Below, piece after piece: positions 17,251 to 25,342 of a stretch of DNA of 64,000 nucleotides. The notes under the pieces were generated by a model. It was not told where the DNA came from. It ran no database searches and saw only the letters and a program-made list of their open reading frames with translations. This DNA comes from Altererythrobacter sp. TH136 (GTDB lineage: Bacteria > Pseudomonadota > Alphaproteobacteria > Sphingomonadales > Sphingomonadaceae), in contig NZ_CP041409.1 in NCBI RefSeq assembly GCF_007065885.1, positions 1,213,501-1,277,500 on the forward strand, written 5' to 3'. Within the stretch, counting starts at the first letter, position 1. Each line of letters opens with the position of its first letter. A program made the position numbers and the translations under genes.

Positions 17251-17448
17251 CTATTCCTCGACCTTCGACCAGTCCTGAAGCTTGTCGGGGAGTTCTGCTT
17301 CGAGCTCCGCGGCCCAATCATCTGGTATCTCGCCATAGCTGCGGATGATGTAATTTTCACGGGTCAACGAGAGACCATCACGCGCTAAGCCCTTCAGGAT
17401 TGGATCTGCATTGACCTCTTCTTCTGACAAATGGTCGTCTTCCGGCAT
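17251..17448 (-). CDS. small acidic hypothetical protein, 65 aa
   Basis: The ATG at 17448 has GTAGGAAA upstream. The product is very acidic (opening MPEDDHLSEEEVNADP, ending in DWSKVEE) with no membrane segment. It converges on the preceding unknown gene with 27 bases between the stops. Small acidic proteins in defence loci can be DNA mimics or antitoxins, but nothing in this sequence proves either role. Confidence 0.5.
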   Translation of the reverse strand: MPEDDHLSEEEVNADPILKGLARDGLSLTRENYIIRSYGEIPDDWAAELEAELPDKLQDWSKVEE

Positions 17449-17793
17449 GCCGATTTCCTACGCGATTTTCCTCGGTGCAGATTGGCTTACTTTTAGCCGA
17501 AATGGAACGCTGTGAGTAAGACAGGACGATCCATGCTGTCTTGCGTGGGGGCTAGTTGGCTGCTCGTGGGTGGGACGGTCAACTTTCCCTTGTCTAGTAG
17601 GATTGACGGGCGCGGCGCATGAAGCGCTCAGCTTCAAGGTGCGGCAGCTTAGGTCTGTGAGCGTCGCGTTTGTAGGTAGAGAGGCCGGCATTGGTGGAAC
17701 CCCAGTTCGCGATCTAGCTTGGCATAACGGAGCCGTTTGGGGCAGTACAGAGGGGTCTTCCGATATCTAGAGCACAGCGCTCAGGGGGAACCC
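17449..17793. other. intergenic region, no gene seen
   Basis: Promoter space shared by the leftward 65-aa gene and the rightward DUF262 gene. It holds only short frames with no credible ribosome-binding site. A TTG at 17737 extends the DUF262 frame upstream but reads poorly. Confidence 0.5.
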
Positions 17794-19905
17794 TTGAAAC
17801 CATATACGCGATCGATCATCGAACTGTTTGACGGCAAAAAGCGCTACTTAATCCCGCTGTACCAGCGACAATATGCGTGGAAGATCGCGCCACAGCTCGA
17901 CCTACTTTGGGAAGATATTGAGCGCGCGGTTCGCTACTTGAATACTGACAGGGCCGCATTGACCCCTCATTTTATGGGCGCGATGGTAATTAGCCAGGTC
18001 AAAACCTACGGAAAACAGGTCCAAGCATTTGAGATCATCGATGGCCAACAGCGCCTCACGACGTTTCAGCTCTTGCTTTCGGCTCTGCGAGATGTCGCAA
18101 TCGCCAATGGTTCAAAATATGGCGCAGAGCTCGGCAAATACCTGCTCAACGACGGAGTAATGGAAGAACCGCACGTGGAGCGGTACAAGCTCTGGCCTTC
18201 CTTGATCGACCGACGGGCTTTCGTGGGGCTGATCGATCCAGATGTTGAACTGGACACGATCGCGGAAAAGCCGCTGGACGAGGACGGAGTGGTCCGTCGG
18301 GCCGCTGGTGCCCAAGCCTATTTCAAGGGAAAGATCGAGGCTCACGTTAAGGTAGCCGGCGTATTCGATGAGGACCGCCTGGAGACGTTGTTTGAGGCCT
18401 TGAAGGAAGGCCTTGCGGCGGTCTCGATCGAGCTTGAAAGTGGGGATGACGCTCAAACCATTTTTGAAACCCTCAATAGCCGCGGGGTTGATCTAACCGC
18501 AGGCGATTTGATGCGGAACTTCATATTTCAGCGCGCGAAGGGGCTCGGCCTCGCTGATGGGTCGCTAATCGTTGACAAGCTTTATATGAAGCACTGGTTG
18601 CCGCTCGATCGTGCCTTTTGGAACGAGCCGGCTTCTAGGGGGCGGCAGGTGCGCACTCGCCTGGATTGGATGTTGACTGATCACCTCTCGACACAGGTTG
18701 GCGACCTAGTGTCGGTCGACAATCTGTTCGAAACCTACAGGCGCTGGATTTTGGATAAGCGTCCCTTCGACAACGTCATGGAGGAATTAGAGTCCATTTC
18801 TGCCACCGCGGCCGTTGAGAAGCGGCTCTTTGAGCAGGATAAGCAGGATGCCCTTGGTCGCTTCGGCCGCTTTGCGGAGGCATTCGATGTGTCAACCACA
18901 ATGCCTCTCGTCGTCTACCTTGCGACCGATCCCGACGTTGCTGACCGGCTGGAGGACGCGCTTCAGGCGCTCGAAAGTTACATCTTGCGCCGCGACATCT
19001 GCGGGCTGACTACCAAGAACTACAACAAGTTGTTTGTCGGCCTGATTGGGCGCCTCCGCGCCGCAGAAGGGGACAAGGTCGCCGCCCTGATCACCTTTCT
19101 TTCCTCGAGGAAATCCGAAATCGACGTTTGGCCGGACGACACCGCGTGGATGCAAGGCTGGCTCGGCCGTGATCAATACAAGGGTGCCCGACAGGCACGA
19201 CTACGATTTTTGTTCGAAGCCATCGAGCAAAAGAAGCGGTCAACCCTCAACGAAGAAATAGATATCAAATCCGCCCTTACCATTGAGCACATCATGCCTC
19301 AATCGTGGCAGGCCTCCTGGCCTGTGCCTGGTTTCGACCACCTCGAGACCGACGAACTTGATCCAGATCTCTTGCTCCGGCAGGCCGAGCGAACCGGCGC
19401 GGTCAACAAGCTGGGAAATCTCACCCTCCTAACCGGTGCCTTAAATACGACGGTCTCAAACGGGCCCTACTCGGTCAAAATGCCGGCGCTCCGGGCGCAT
19501 TCAAGCCTGGCGCTAAACCGGGAGCTCAATGCCTTCGATGTATGGAATGAGGATACGATCGCGAAACGCGGTGCGGCGCTTTTCAAGGTCGCACAGCAGC
19601 TGTGGATGGCGCCTGAGCCCCAAGACAATGCGCTCAATTGGGAGACCTTGATCCAACAGCAGAAAGCTGGGCTGCCTGCGAATGGGACGGCCTGCCGCTT
19701 TCGGTTTGGAGGTCAGGAATACAGGGCGACGGTATTCGACGGCGCAATGCAGGTTGAAGGTCTGGAAGGATCATTTGGGAGCTTCTCAGCCGCGTCGAAG
19801 GCCGTCACTCAGACAAGCCGCAATGGTTGGTTCGACTGGCACTTGCTCGATGAGCATGGTGATTGGACGCTAGCCGACGACTGGCGGAAGATCGCCACTT
19901 CTTAA
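17794..19905 (+). CDS. GmrSD-like DUF262/DUF1524 protein with C-terminal RAMA-like domain, 703 aa
   Basis: N-terminal DUF262: IPLYQRQYAW and FEIIDGQQRLTT (the DGQQR nucleotide-handling motif). Middle and C-terminal DUF1524 carry an HNH-type segment, TIEHIMPQSW (~494-503), followed by LGNLTLL. This is the architecture of GmrSD-type (type IV) restriction enzymes and related phage-defence proteins that cut modified DNA. The last ~90 residues (GTACRFRFGGQEYRATVFD, then SFSAASKAV, NGWFDWHLL) resemble a RAMA/DUF4357 module thought to bind modified DNA. The TTG at 17794 follows AGGGGGAACCC and gives the normal family N-terminus; a TTG at 17737 is less likely. Stands as a single gene between the WYL cluster and the restriction-modification module. 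Confidence 0.85.
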   Translation: MKPYTRSIIELFDGKKRYLIPLYQRQYAWKIAPQLDLLWEDIERAVRYLNTDRAALTPHFMGAMVISQVKTYGKQVQAFEIIDGQQRLTTFQLLLSALRDVAIANGSKYGAELGKYLLNDGVMEEPHVERYKLWPSLIDRRAFVGLIDPDVELDTIAEKPLDEDGVVRRAAGAQAYFKGKIEAHVKVAGVFDEDRLETLFEALKEGLAAVSIELESGDDAQTIFETLNSRGVDLTAGDLMRNFIFQRAKGLGLADGSLIVDKLYMKHWLPLDRAFWNEPASRGRQVRTRLDWMLTDHLSTQVGDLVSVDNLFETYRRWILDKRPFDNVMEELESISATAAVEKRLFEQDKQDALGRFGRFAEAFDVSTTMPLVVYLATDPDVADRLEDALQALESYILRRDICGLTTKNYNKLFVGLIGRLRAAEGDKVAALITFLSSRKSEIDVWPDDTAWMQGWLGRDQYKGARQARLRFLFEAIEQKKRSTLNEEIDIKSALTIEHIMPQSWQASWPVPGFDHLETDELDPDLLLRQAERTGAVNKLGNLTLLTGALNTTVSNGPYSVKMPALRAHSSLALNRELNAFDVWNEDTIAKRGAALFKVAQQLWMAPEPQDNALNWETLIQQQKAGLPANGTACRFRFGGQEYRATVFDGAMQVEGLEGSFGSFSAASKAVTQTSRNGWFDWHLLDEHGDWTLADDWRKIATS

Positions 19906-20224
19906 GTCCGTCTCCTAAGCCGCGCCCTGCGCTCGGCTGGGCAAGAGGCGGTAGAACCCCGATCCAGTGCGCCTTGTTCGATAGCCACGCCCTCACAGGA
20001 AAATGGGTTTGACCGCGGTTCGACCGCACTCGTTTTAAGGCGCGCCTTTCCTAGGACGTTGATCTCTGTTCGCTTTTTGTCCCATAGCAGCCGTCGAGTG
20101 TTCAGCAGGCATTTTGTGCTCAAAAAGCGGGTGCGTTGGAGGCGATATATGGTGATAAGGCCACCCGCCGGGTTGTGTTCGGCAATGGAGCTACAGAGCG
20201 GTTCGGAGCGAAATTAGGAACGAA
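19906..20224. other. intergenic region upstream of the restriction-modification module
   Basis: No credible gene. It presumably holds the promoter for the HTH-methyltransferase operon. A leftward frame inside it lacks a ribosome-binding site and family-like sequence. Confidence 0.45.
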
Positions 20225-21988
20225 GTGTTGAACGATTTGACGTCCACCAATGCCACTTTTCAGCAGCGTCTTCGGGCCTTCCGGAAGGAACATGGCCTCA
20301 GTTTAGATCGCTTGGCAGACCGCATCGGGACAAAAGCCTATACAGTCCGGCGTTGGGAAATCGGTACTTCGCGCCCCGATCGCGAAGCGGCGAACGCACT
20401 CGCTGCCATAGGTTTTGGTCCCATCTCCGATGAGGAAACAAACCTGTCCTCTCGGTCACGAGGCTCGGCTGCTTTGCGTTCAGAAGGTGGCGGGGGTCCT
20501 CAGGCTACATCGGCGATCGCCCCGGCACTTTATGGAGCGACATATCCCGCGTGGGTCGCAAACGGACCACAAGATCAAGAAGCGTTCTATGGGAAGCTCG
20601 TTGAACTGCAACTCTCCGGGATCGCTGACGGCGCGCGCCTGTCCCTAATCGACGAGTTTGAGCAAGGCAAACAGACAGCGCAGGCCCTCCTTGAGTCTCC
20701 AAAGCCCACGGCAGCAAGTTGGAATTCAAACTACGGGTCTCACGGCTGGCATAGATATGTCGGGCGCTTCCCTCCACATGTTGTGAGGGCGCTGCTGAAT
20801 CACTTTGGGGTTGGTCCGCAATCTCTGGTCTGCGACCCTTTCTCCGGAAGCGGGACAACTGCTGTCGAGTGTCGCTTGCTGGGCATCCCTTTTGTCGGCG
20901 TTGAGATTGGAGCCCTTTCTCACCTTATGGGAGAAGTTAAGGCCAAGTTTCCAAAGGATTCAAAGATAATATCCCTCCTTGCCGATAGCTTCGAGGCGTC
21001 ATTTCGGGCGGCCGAGAAGATATTCCTTGAGAAAAAAGGTCGCTCGTTCAATGTAGCGGATGTGCTGGCTCGTAAAGGAAATACCGTCCCGAGCTTTGCA
21101 AACATTGAAAAGTGGTTCACGCCAGAAGCATTTCTCGGAGTATCTCTTACTGTTGAAATTGCACAGTCTCTGAATGCGACGGAACGAGACCTTACCTTGG
21201 TTGCCTTATCGGCTAAGATGCGCAGTATCGGCAACGTGGACGTTGATGTGGTGCGTGCAGAGTACAGCAAGGTACCTCGAGAGGGTGTCGACGTTTGCAA
21301 GTTGGTGAGTCGGCATTTGCGGAAGATGGCTTCAGACGTGCAGAAAATGGCCATTACGCACGCATCGACCATAGGTGATGCAGCTAGTATCCGGCTCATT
21401 GAAGGTTCGGCGTTATCAGTCGACCTGCCGATTGCCTCAATTGATGCAGTAGTCACATCTCCGCCCTACGGCGTGGAAGCCTTGAGTTACCTCAGAACGC
21501 ACCTGCTTTCATATCGCTCATTAGCAAGCATCCTTCGTCATGACCCCTACGATGTACGAGAGCAGACGGTGGGGTCGGAGTATCTTGAGGAGTCAGTGGT
21601 TCCCGAACTTCTGGAAGTTGCGGGTACATCTCCGACATTCCGTGAATTCTTTGCACGTCCTACTGAAACCGAGGACAAAAAGTCCCGTCAGCGACGCGCC
21701 GGCATGATCAAGTTTTTCGAGGACATGCATCTGATGGGCATTCGGTTGGCAACCTGGCTTAAGGACGACGGAAGAGTCGCGTGGGTAATAGGAAATAAGC
21801 GCCTCGGCGATCGCGTAATACCTACTGACAAAATAATAGAAGAGTCGTTTCGAGCAAATGGTCTCGAATTGTACGACGTGGTACGCCATAAGTTGAAGAC
21901 GAATAATAGCAATTCTCAGGTCCCTTGGCAGGAAAGAATTATCCAAGAAGAAGCGATTATGCTCTTTAAAAGAGTTCCCCGCCGGTGA
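20225..21988 (+). CDS. DNA methyltransferase with N-terminal HTH domain, 587 aa
   Basis: Residues ~10-55 form an XRE-type HTH (FRKEHGLSLDRLADRIGTKA, YTVRRWEIGTSRPD). The methyltransferase follows: motif I LVCDPFSGSGTTAVECR (~202-216) binds AdoMet, and motif IV VVTSPPYGVEALSYL (~406) is the amino-methylation site, giving N6-adenine or N4-cytosine specificity with motif I before IV. The fused HTH could serve target recognition or autoregulation. GTG at 20225 with AGGAACGAA upstream, or the adjacent TTG. It overlaps the next gene by four bases (GTGA). Base composition is visibly more AT-rich than the flanks, consistent with transfer. Confidence 0.88.
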   Translation: MLNDLTSTNATFQQRLRAFRKEHGLSLDRLADRIGTKAYTVRRWEIGTSRPDREAANALAAIGFGPISDEETNLSSRSRGSAALRSEGGGGPQATSAIAPALYGATYPAWVANGPQDQEAFYGKLVELQLSGIADGARLSLIDEFEQGKQTAQALLESPKPTAASWNSNYGSHGWHRYVGRFPPHVVRALLNHFGVGPQSLVCDPFSGSGTTAVECRLLGIPFVGVEIGALSHLMGEVKAKFPKDSKIISLLADSFEASFRAAEKIFLEKKGRSFNVADVLARKGNTVPSFANIEKWFTPEAFLGVSLTVEIAQSLNATERDLTLVALSAKMRSIGNVDVDVVRAEYSKVPREGVDVCKLVSRHLRKMASDVQKMAITHASTIGDAASIRLIEGSALSVDLPIASIDAVVTSPPYGVEALSYLRTHLLSYRSLASILRHDPYDVREQTVGSEYLEESVVPELLEVAGTSPTFREFFARPTETEDKKSRQRRAGMIKFFEDMHLMGIRLATWLKDDGRVAWVIGNKRLGDRVIPTDKIIEESFRANGLELYDVVRHKLKTNNSNSQVPWQERIIQEEAIMLFKRVPRR

Positions 21989-22491
21989 AGCGTTGGACGG
22001 AGGGGTATGTTCATCTGCGAATGCGCGAAACAATCAGGAGTGCTGGCTTCCAGCTGATTGCCGGGGAGTTCCCAGGGGGAAGCGATCATGAACTTTATGC
22101 ATTGAATGTGACCGACCCAAGCGTTGCGAGGGATTTCAGCCCAGATCCTCGCCGACACAGTGCAGGTGAGCTCATCCCCGATCTAGTTGCGTTGAAAGGC
22201 AGGGCCCTTCTTATCGGAGAGGCAAAAGTCGACTACGACGAGGCGGATCGCGGGAAGCTTCTTACTCTAGTAACTTACCGTTTGGCTGATCTTTATCTAG
22301 CATTGGAGAAGTTTGCTCTCGAACGCGGATTCCCTGAGTTGTTACCCTTAGACACATTGGTCCTGATGCCTACGCTGGTGTTCACGAGCCGGCGGAAGAT
22401 GAACGTATTACCGGCGGATGTTTCGTGCTTGATCCTGGACGCTGATGGCAGCTCATCTTGCACGGGGTCTCTGGCTGAGGTCGCTCGCTAA
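21985..22491 (+). CDS. PD-(D/E)XK-like nuclease of the R-M operon, 168 aa
   Basis: LIPDLVALKGRALLIGEAKV has PD (residues ~64-65), then a strand ending in E-A-K, the PD-(D/E)XK core; the following DYDEADRGKLLTL is typical of a small endonuclease-fold domain. Starts with GTG overlapping the methyltransferase stop, and its own stop overlaps the next ATG (TAATG), so all three are tightly coupled. It may be a subunit of the restriction enzyme, a nicking (Vsr-like in role) repair enzyme, or a specificity helper. At 168 residues it lacks a separate DNA-recognition domain. Which of the two nucleases in the module cleaves is not determined by sequence. Confidence 0.65.
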   Translation: MKRWTEGYVHLRMRETIRSAGFQLIAGEFPGGSDHELYALNVTDPSVARDFSPDPRRHSAGELIPDLVALKGRALLIGEAKVDYDEADRGKLLTLVTYRLADLYLALEKFALERGFPELLPLDTLVLMPTLVFTSRRKMNVLPADVSCLILDADGSSSCTGSLAEVAR

Positions 22492-23636
22492 TGAGCGCGC
22501 CGGGTGCGGAGTCAGTGCGGTCAAAAGTACTCAATGCAGATTGGAATTTCTGGAACACCGACACGGGATATTTGACCCACTCTGCGCATCGCTACTCGGG
22601 CAAATTCATTCCGCAGATCGCGCGCCAGGCGATCGAATTCTTATCCTCACCCGGGGACTTAATAGTCGATCCGTACTGCGGGTCCGGCACGACACTTGTG
22701 GAAGCAGGTCTGGCCGGCCGACGGGCGATTGGGATCGACATGAACCCCCTCGCCGTGCTTATCGCGTCTGTAAAAATTACGCCCGTCGAGCTCGCGTCGC
22801 TGAAGGAATTTGGTCGTCGTATGCGGGCGACGATCGCCCAGCTCCCCGGCGAAGGATTATTTGCTGCGCCCACATTGATGCGAGATGAGGGCGACGCTCG
22901 GCTTGATGACCCATGGTTCAGGAAATGGTTTCAGCCTCAAGTCTTGCGTGACCTTATTGCGATTCACAACTCTATTATGGAGGAGACAGACGCCCGACTG
23001 CAGAACATTGGCCTGACGGCATTCAGTGACATACTCCGCCGCGCAAGCAACGCTCACCAAGGCTACCCAAACGTCATGTTCGACAAGCGGGGAGGCGAGC
23101 GCCCACGACCCGGCCGATATTTCCTGAAAGCGATCGAGCTGCTGATTGAGCGCGTCGGCGGGCTTTCACAAGAGGGGAACTGGGGAGACATTCACGCCAC
23201 AAAAGGTGACGCGAGGAATCTTTCTCTGAGTGACAAAGTAGCGCAGGCGGTCGTCACACACCCACCCTACGTCGGGTCTATTCCCTACGCGGAGTACGGA
23301 ACACTCAGTTTAACTTGGCTCGGCTATGACCACAAGGCGCTTGATCGTGAACTCACCGGGGGTCAGCGTCAGTCCAGAACCGTACTTGATCGTTTCACAA
23401 ACGACTACGCGAGGATGATCGCCGAATCTTACCGCATCACCCTCGACGGTGGCTTTCTATTTGTCCTCGTGGGAAATCCAACGATTAAGGGACAACTCAT
23501 CGATCTCACGGAGATGACGCGTAAACACGCAGAGGCCGCTGGATACGCAGAAGTGGCAATCGCAGTGCGCTCAGCCGAAAATCGACGAGCTAATAAGATG
23601 GGCGACGAGACTTTGCTGACCTTCAGACGCGCTTAG
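22491..23636 (+). CDS. second DNA methyltransferase of the R-M module, 381 aa
   Basis: Motif I LIVDPYCGSGTTLVEAGLAG (residues ~57-75) and IGIDMNPLA form the AdoMet site; motif IV is VTHPPYVGSIPYAEYGTLS (~255), an HPPY variant of the (S/D)PPY catalytic site, so N4-cytosine or N6-adenine methylation. Same motif order as the upstream enzyme but without the HTH fusion and with a different target-recognition middle region. Two amino-methyltransferases in one module usually modify the two strands of an asymmetric site, as in type IIS systems. Its 3' end overlaps the convergent endonuclease gene by four bases. Confidence 0.88.
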   Translation: MSAPGAESVRSKVLNADWNFWNTDTGYLTHSAHRYSGKFIPQIARQAIEFLSSPGDLIVDPYCGSGTTLVEAGLAGRRAIGIDMNPLAVLIASVKITPVELASLKEFGRRMRATIAQLPGEGLFAAPTLMRDEGDARLDDPWFRKWFQPQVLRDLIAIHNSIMEETDARLQNIGLTAFSDILRRASNAHQGYPNVMFDKRGGERPRPGRYFLKAIELLIERVGGLSQEGNWGDIHATKGDARNLSLSDKVAQAVVTHPPYVGSIPYAEYGTLSLTWLGYDHKALDRELTGGQRQSRTVLDRFTNDYARMIAESYRITLDGGFLFVLVGNPTIKGQLIDLTEMTRKHAEAAGYAEVAIAVRSAENRRANKMGDETLLTFRRA

Positions 23637-24589
23637 AGGGCGTCCCTGGCGATCAAGCCGTCTTTAAACATAATCCCTTCCGCGGCATGCTTGAAAAGCC
23701 GTATGGCCTTGCGGCGCTGATTTGCGGCAGCCGTAACCCACATCCTATGTGTGATATTAGGGAACCAAAGAATCAATGCCCGATCAGAGTGCTCCGCAAT
23801 ATAGAGGTAGTGGTATAGGATCGCCATTCCTGTGTAGGGATCCGATCTAATTTTCTTCATACCCACATTATAGACGATAAGTTCTGCAGAGGCGATTCCG
23901 GCCGCGGCTGGATTCACACCATAACCGGCAAAAAAGGTCTTTTGAGTTACGATCTCAACAGATCGAGGCGGTAGATCATACTCTTTTGCCCGTTTGACTG
24001 TGGCTGCGAATTCGCCCCGCTCCTTGAGCATGCGGATGTGTATCTTCGATTCCAGCATCTGGCGGTTCAAATGGGCGATCGATGCGTCGGCCGGGATGTC
24101 TAGAAGGGTACCCACGTACTCCTTTACATCATCGTCTTTTTGGCGGTCCCGTCGAACCTCGCAAGCTGCATCGACAGGCCAATTGATGGTGGTCAGCGCG
24201 GTCTTGGTCACTCGTGTCATTGCATCAAGTGCGCCGAACAATCTAAGATTCATGTATCGTGGGCCTTGGGTTTGGCCCCCATGCTTTCGAGCCTTATAAG
24301 GACCAAAATAGAGGCACGGCACTCGGTGTTCCGCAGCAGCCGCCAACCTCGCAAAGCGCTGTCCCACATTATGACCACTTGGAACTTCTACCGTTTCCTC
24401 AACCACCAGAATTGGCCTGCCATCCCTCAGCAGAACGATGTCCGGTCGGTCGTAGCTAAGGACTCCCGCAGCCGCAGCGATACCCTTTGCATCACTTATA
24501 GCTATTTCATCAGCGTTCTTCAGAGCTGGATGGAGATTCTTAAACCACGCCGCCTCGTGCGGCTCATCGAACAATACGGTATATACCAT
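23633..24589 (-). CDS. putative restriction endonuclease, 318 aa
   Basis: RPDIVLLRDGRPILVVEET has PD (49-50) and E64-E65-T66, a PD-(D/E)XK-like core in which Thr replaces the usual Lys; VEVPSGHNVGQRFARL follows, a pattern seen in type II restriction enzymes with VEET-type sites. A ~230-residue remainder (ending near HRMWVTAAANQRRKAIRLF) would recognise DNA. Transcribed against the methyltransferase operon, with stops overlapping. The ATG at 24589 uses GGGGG as ribosome-binding site, which can be masked by a hairpin (24593-24612). It is the likely cleaving enzyme of the module. Recognition site unknown. Confidence 0.72.
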   Translation of the reverse strand: MVYTVLFDEPHEAAWFKNLHPALKNADEIAISDAKGIAAAAGVLSYDRPDIVLLRDGRPILVVEETVEVPSGHNVGQRFARLAAAAEHRVPCLYFGPYKARKHGGQTQGPRYMNLRLFGALDAMTRVTKTALTTINWPVDAACEVRRDRQKDDDVKEYVGTLLDIPADASIAHLNRQMLESKIHIRMLKERGEFAATVKRAKEYDLPPRSVEIVTQKTFFAGYGVNPAAAGIASAELIVYNVGMKKIRSDPYTGMAILYHYLYIAEHSDRALILWFPNITHRMWVTAAANQRRKAIRLFKHAAEGIMFKDGLIARDAL

Positions 24590-24592
24590 GAG

Positions 24593-24612
24593 ACCCCCAT
24601 GTCGTCGGGGGT
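24593..24612 (-). promoter_or_regulatory. hairpin masking the endonuclease ribosome-binding site
   Basis: On the minus strand ACCCCC pairs with GGGGGT across an eight-base loop (GACGACAT). The GGGGG arm is the only Shine-Dalgarno-like sequence before the endonuclease ATG at 24589, four bases away. Folding would limit translation of the nuclease, for example while methylation is being established. Seen in sequence; the regulatory effect is inferred. Confidence 0.45.
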
Positions 24613-25016
24613 TGTTGTCGCACGGCGATGCTCAGCGTCAAGGTCCTAATACCGCAGCAATGCACGGCCCTACAGCGGATACCACTATTCATTCAGCCGT
24701 CTTGTGGGGCCTCGCGTCTGTGCAGGGCCACTACGAGCGTGCGTTCTCGCGGCTAAGCACTATAACCCTCGGATGCTTTCGCCACCCGACCAGCCGCGCG
24801 CTATAAGAGTCGCAGCCGTATGGCTAAATTGGATCGACCTTTAAACCGAATGCCGGGCGCAACCAAACAGCATCGCGGCCCCTTAGCAAGGCAGCTGAGC
24901 CTGCGTTGAGTGGGTCGACCCAAAAGACTGCCCAAAGCGCCCCAAACAGGACCCAAGCGGCCGACCCAGCCGAACGACCGTCCCCCTTAACCCTCTCGAA
25001 TTGCCTGTTGAAAGAC
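24613..25016. other. gene-poor stretch between the R-M module and tRNA-Thr
   Basis: No open frame with family-like sequence or ribosome-binding site. No integrase, IS end or clear att repeat was found. It presumably holds the endonuclease promoter and the junction of the accessory region with the chromosomal tRNA. Confidence 0.45.
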
Positions 25017-25092
25017 TGGTGCCGCTTACAGGACTCGAACCTGTGACCCCATCATTACGAATGATGTGCTCTACCAACTGAGCTAAAGCGGC
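25017..25092 (-). tRNA. tRNA-Thr (CGT anticodon)
   Basis: Minus-strand sequence begins GCCGCTTTAGCTCAGTTGG, with the D-arm GAGC, an anticodon loop TTCGTAA inside CATCA/TGATG, the T-arm GGTTCGAGTCC and an acceptor closing AAGCGGC plus discriminator A and encoded CCA (76 nt). Decodes ACG. Its 3' end faces the accessory region on the left, a common insertion target for islands. Confidence 0.96.
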
Positions 25093-25155
25093 ACTCGGGC
25101 GGGCCATTAACGCCGACGGCGGTTTGCCGCAACGCGTCTGTTGTCCGCGACAATC

Positions 25156-25229
25156 TGGAGGCCCGAGCCGGAATCGAACCGGCGTGCGAGGATTTGCAGT
25201 CCTCTACGTAACCACTCCGCCATCGGGCC
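25156..25229 (-). tRNA. tRNA-Cys (GCA anticodon)
   Basis: Minus strand begins GGCCCGATGGCGGAGTGGTT; the anticodon loop CTGCAAA sits in GAGGA/TCCTC, the T-arm is GGTTCGATTCC, and the acceptor ends CGGGCC-T-CCA (74 nt). Decodes UGC/UGU. It lies 63 bases upstream of tRNA-Thr on the same strand, so the two are probably co-transcribed. Confidence 0.96.
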
Positions 25230-25342
25230 CTAGCATGATAACGGCCCCCACTCGCGTGGAGGAAGCGGCGCCCTAGCGGCTCGCCGCGCGCAACGCAATC
25301 GGGACTGGCGAATGGTTTGCGTTTCGCTATGCAACGCAGCCT

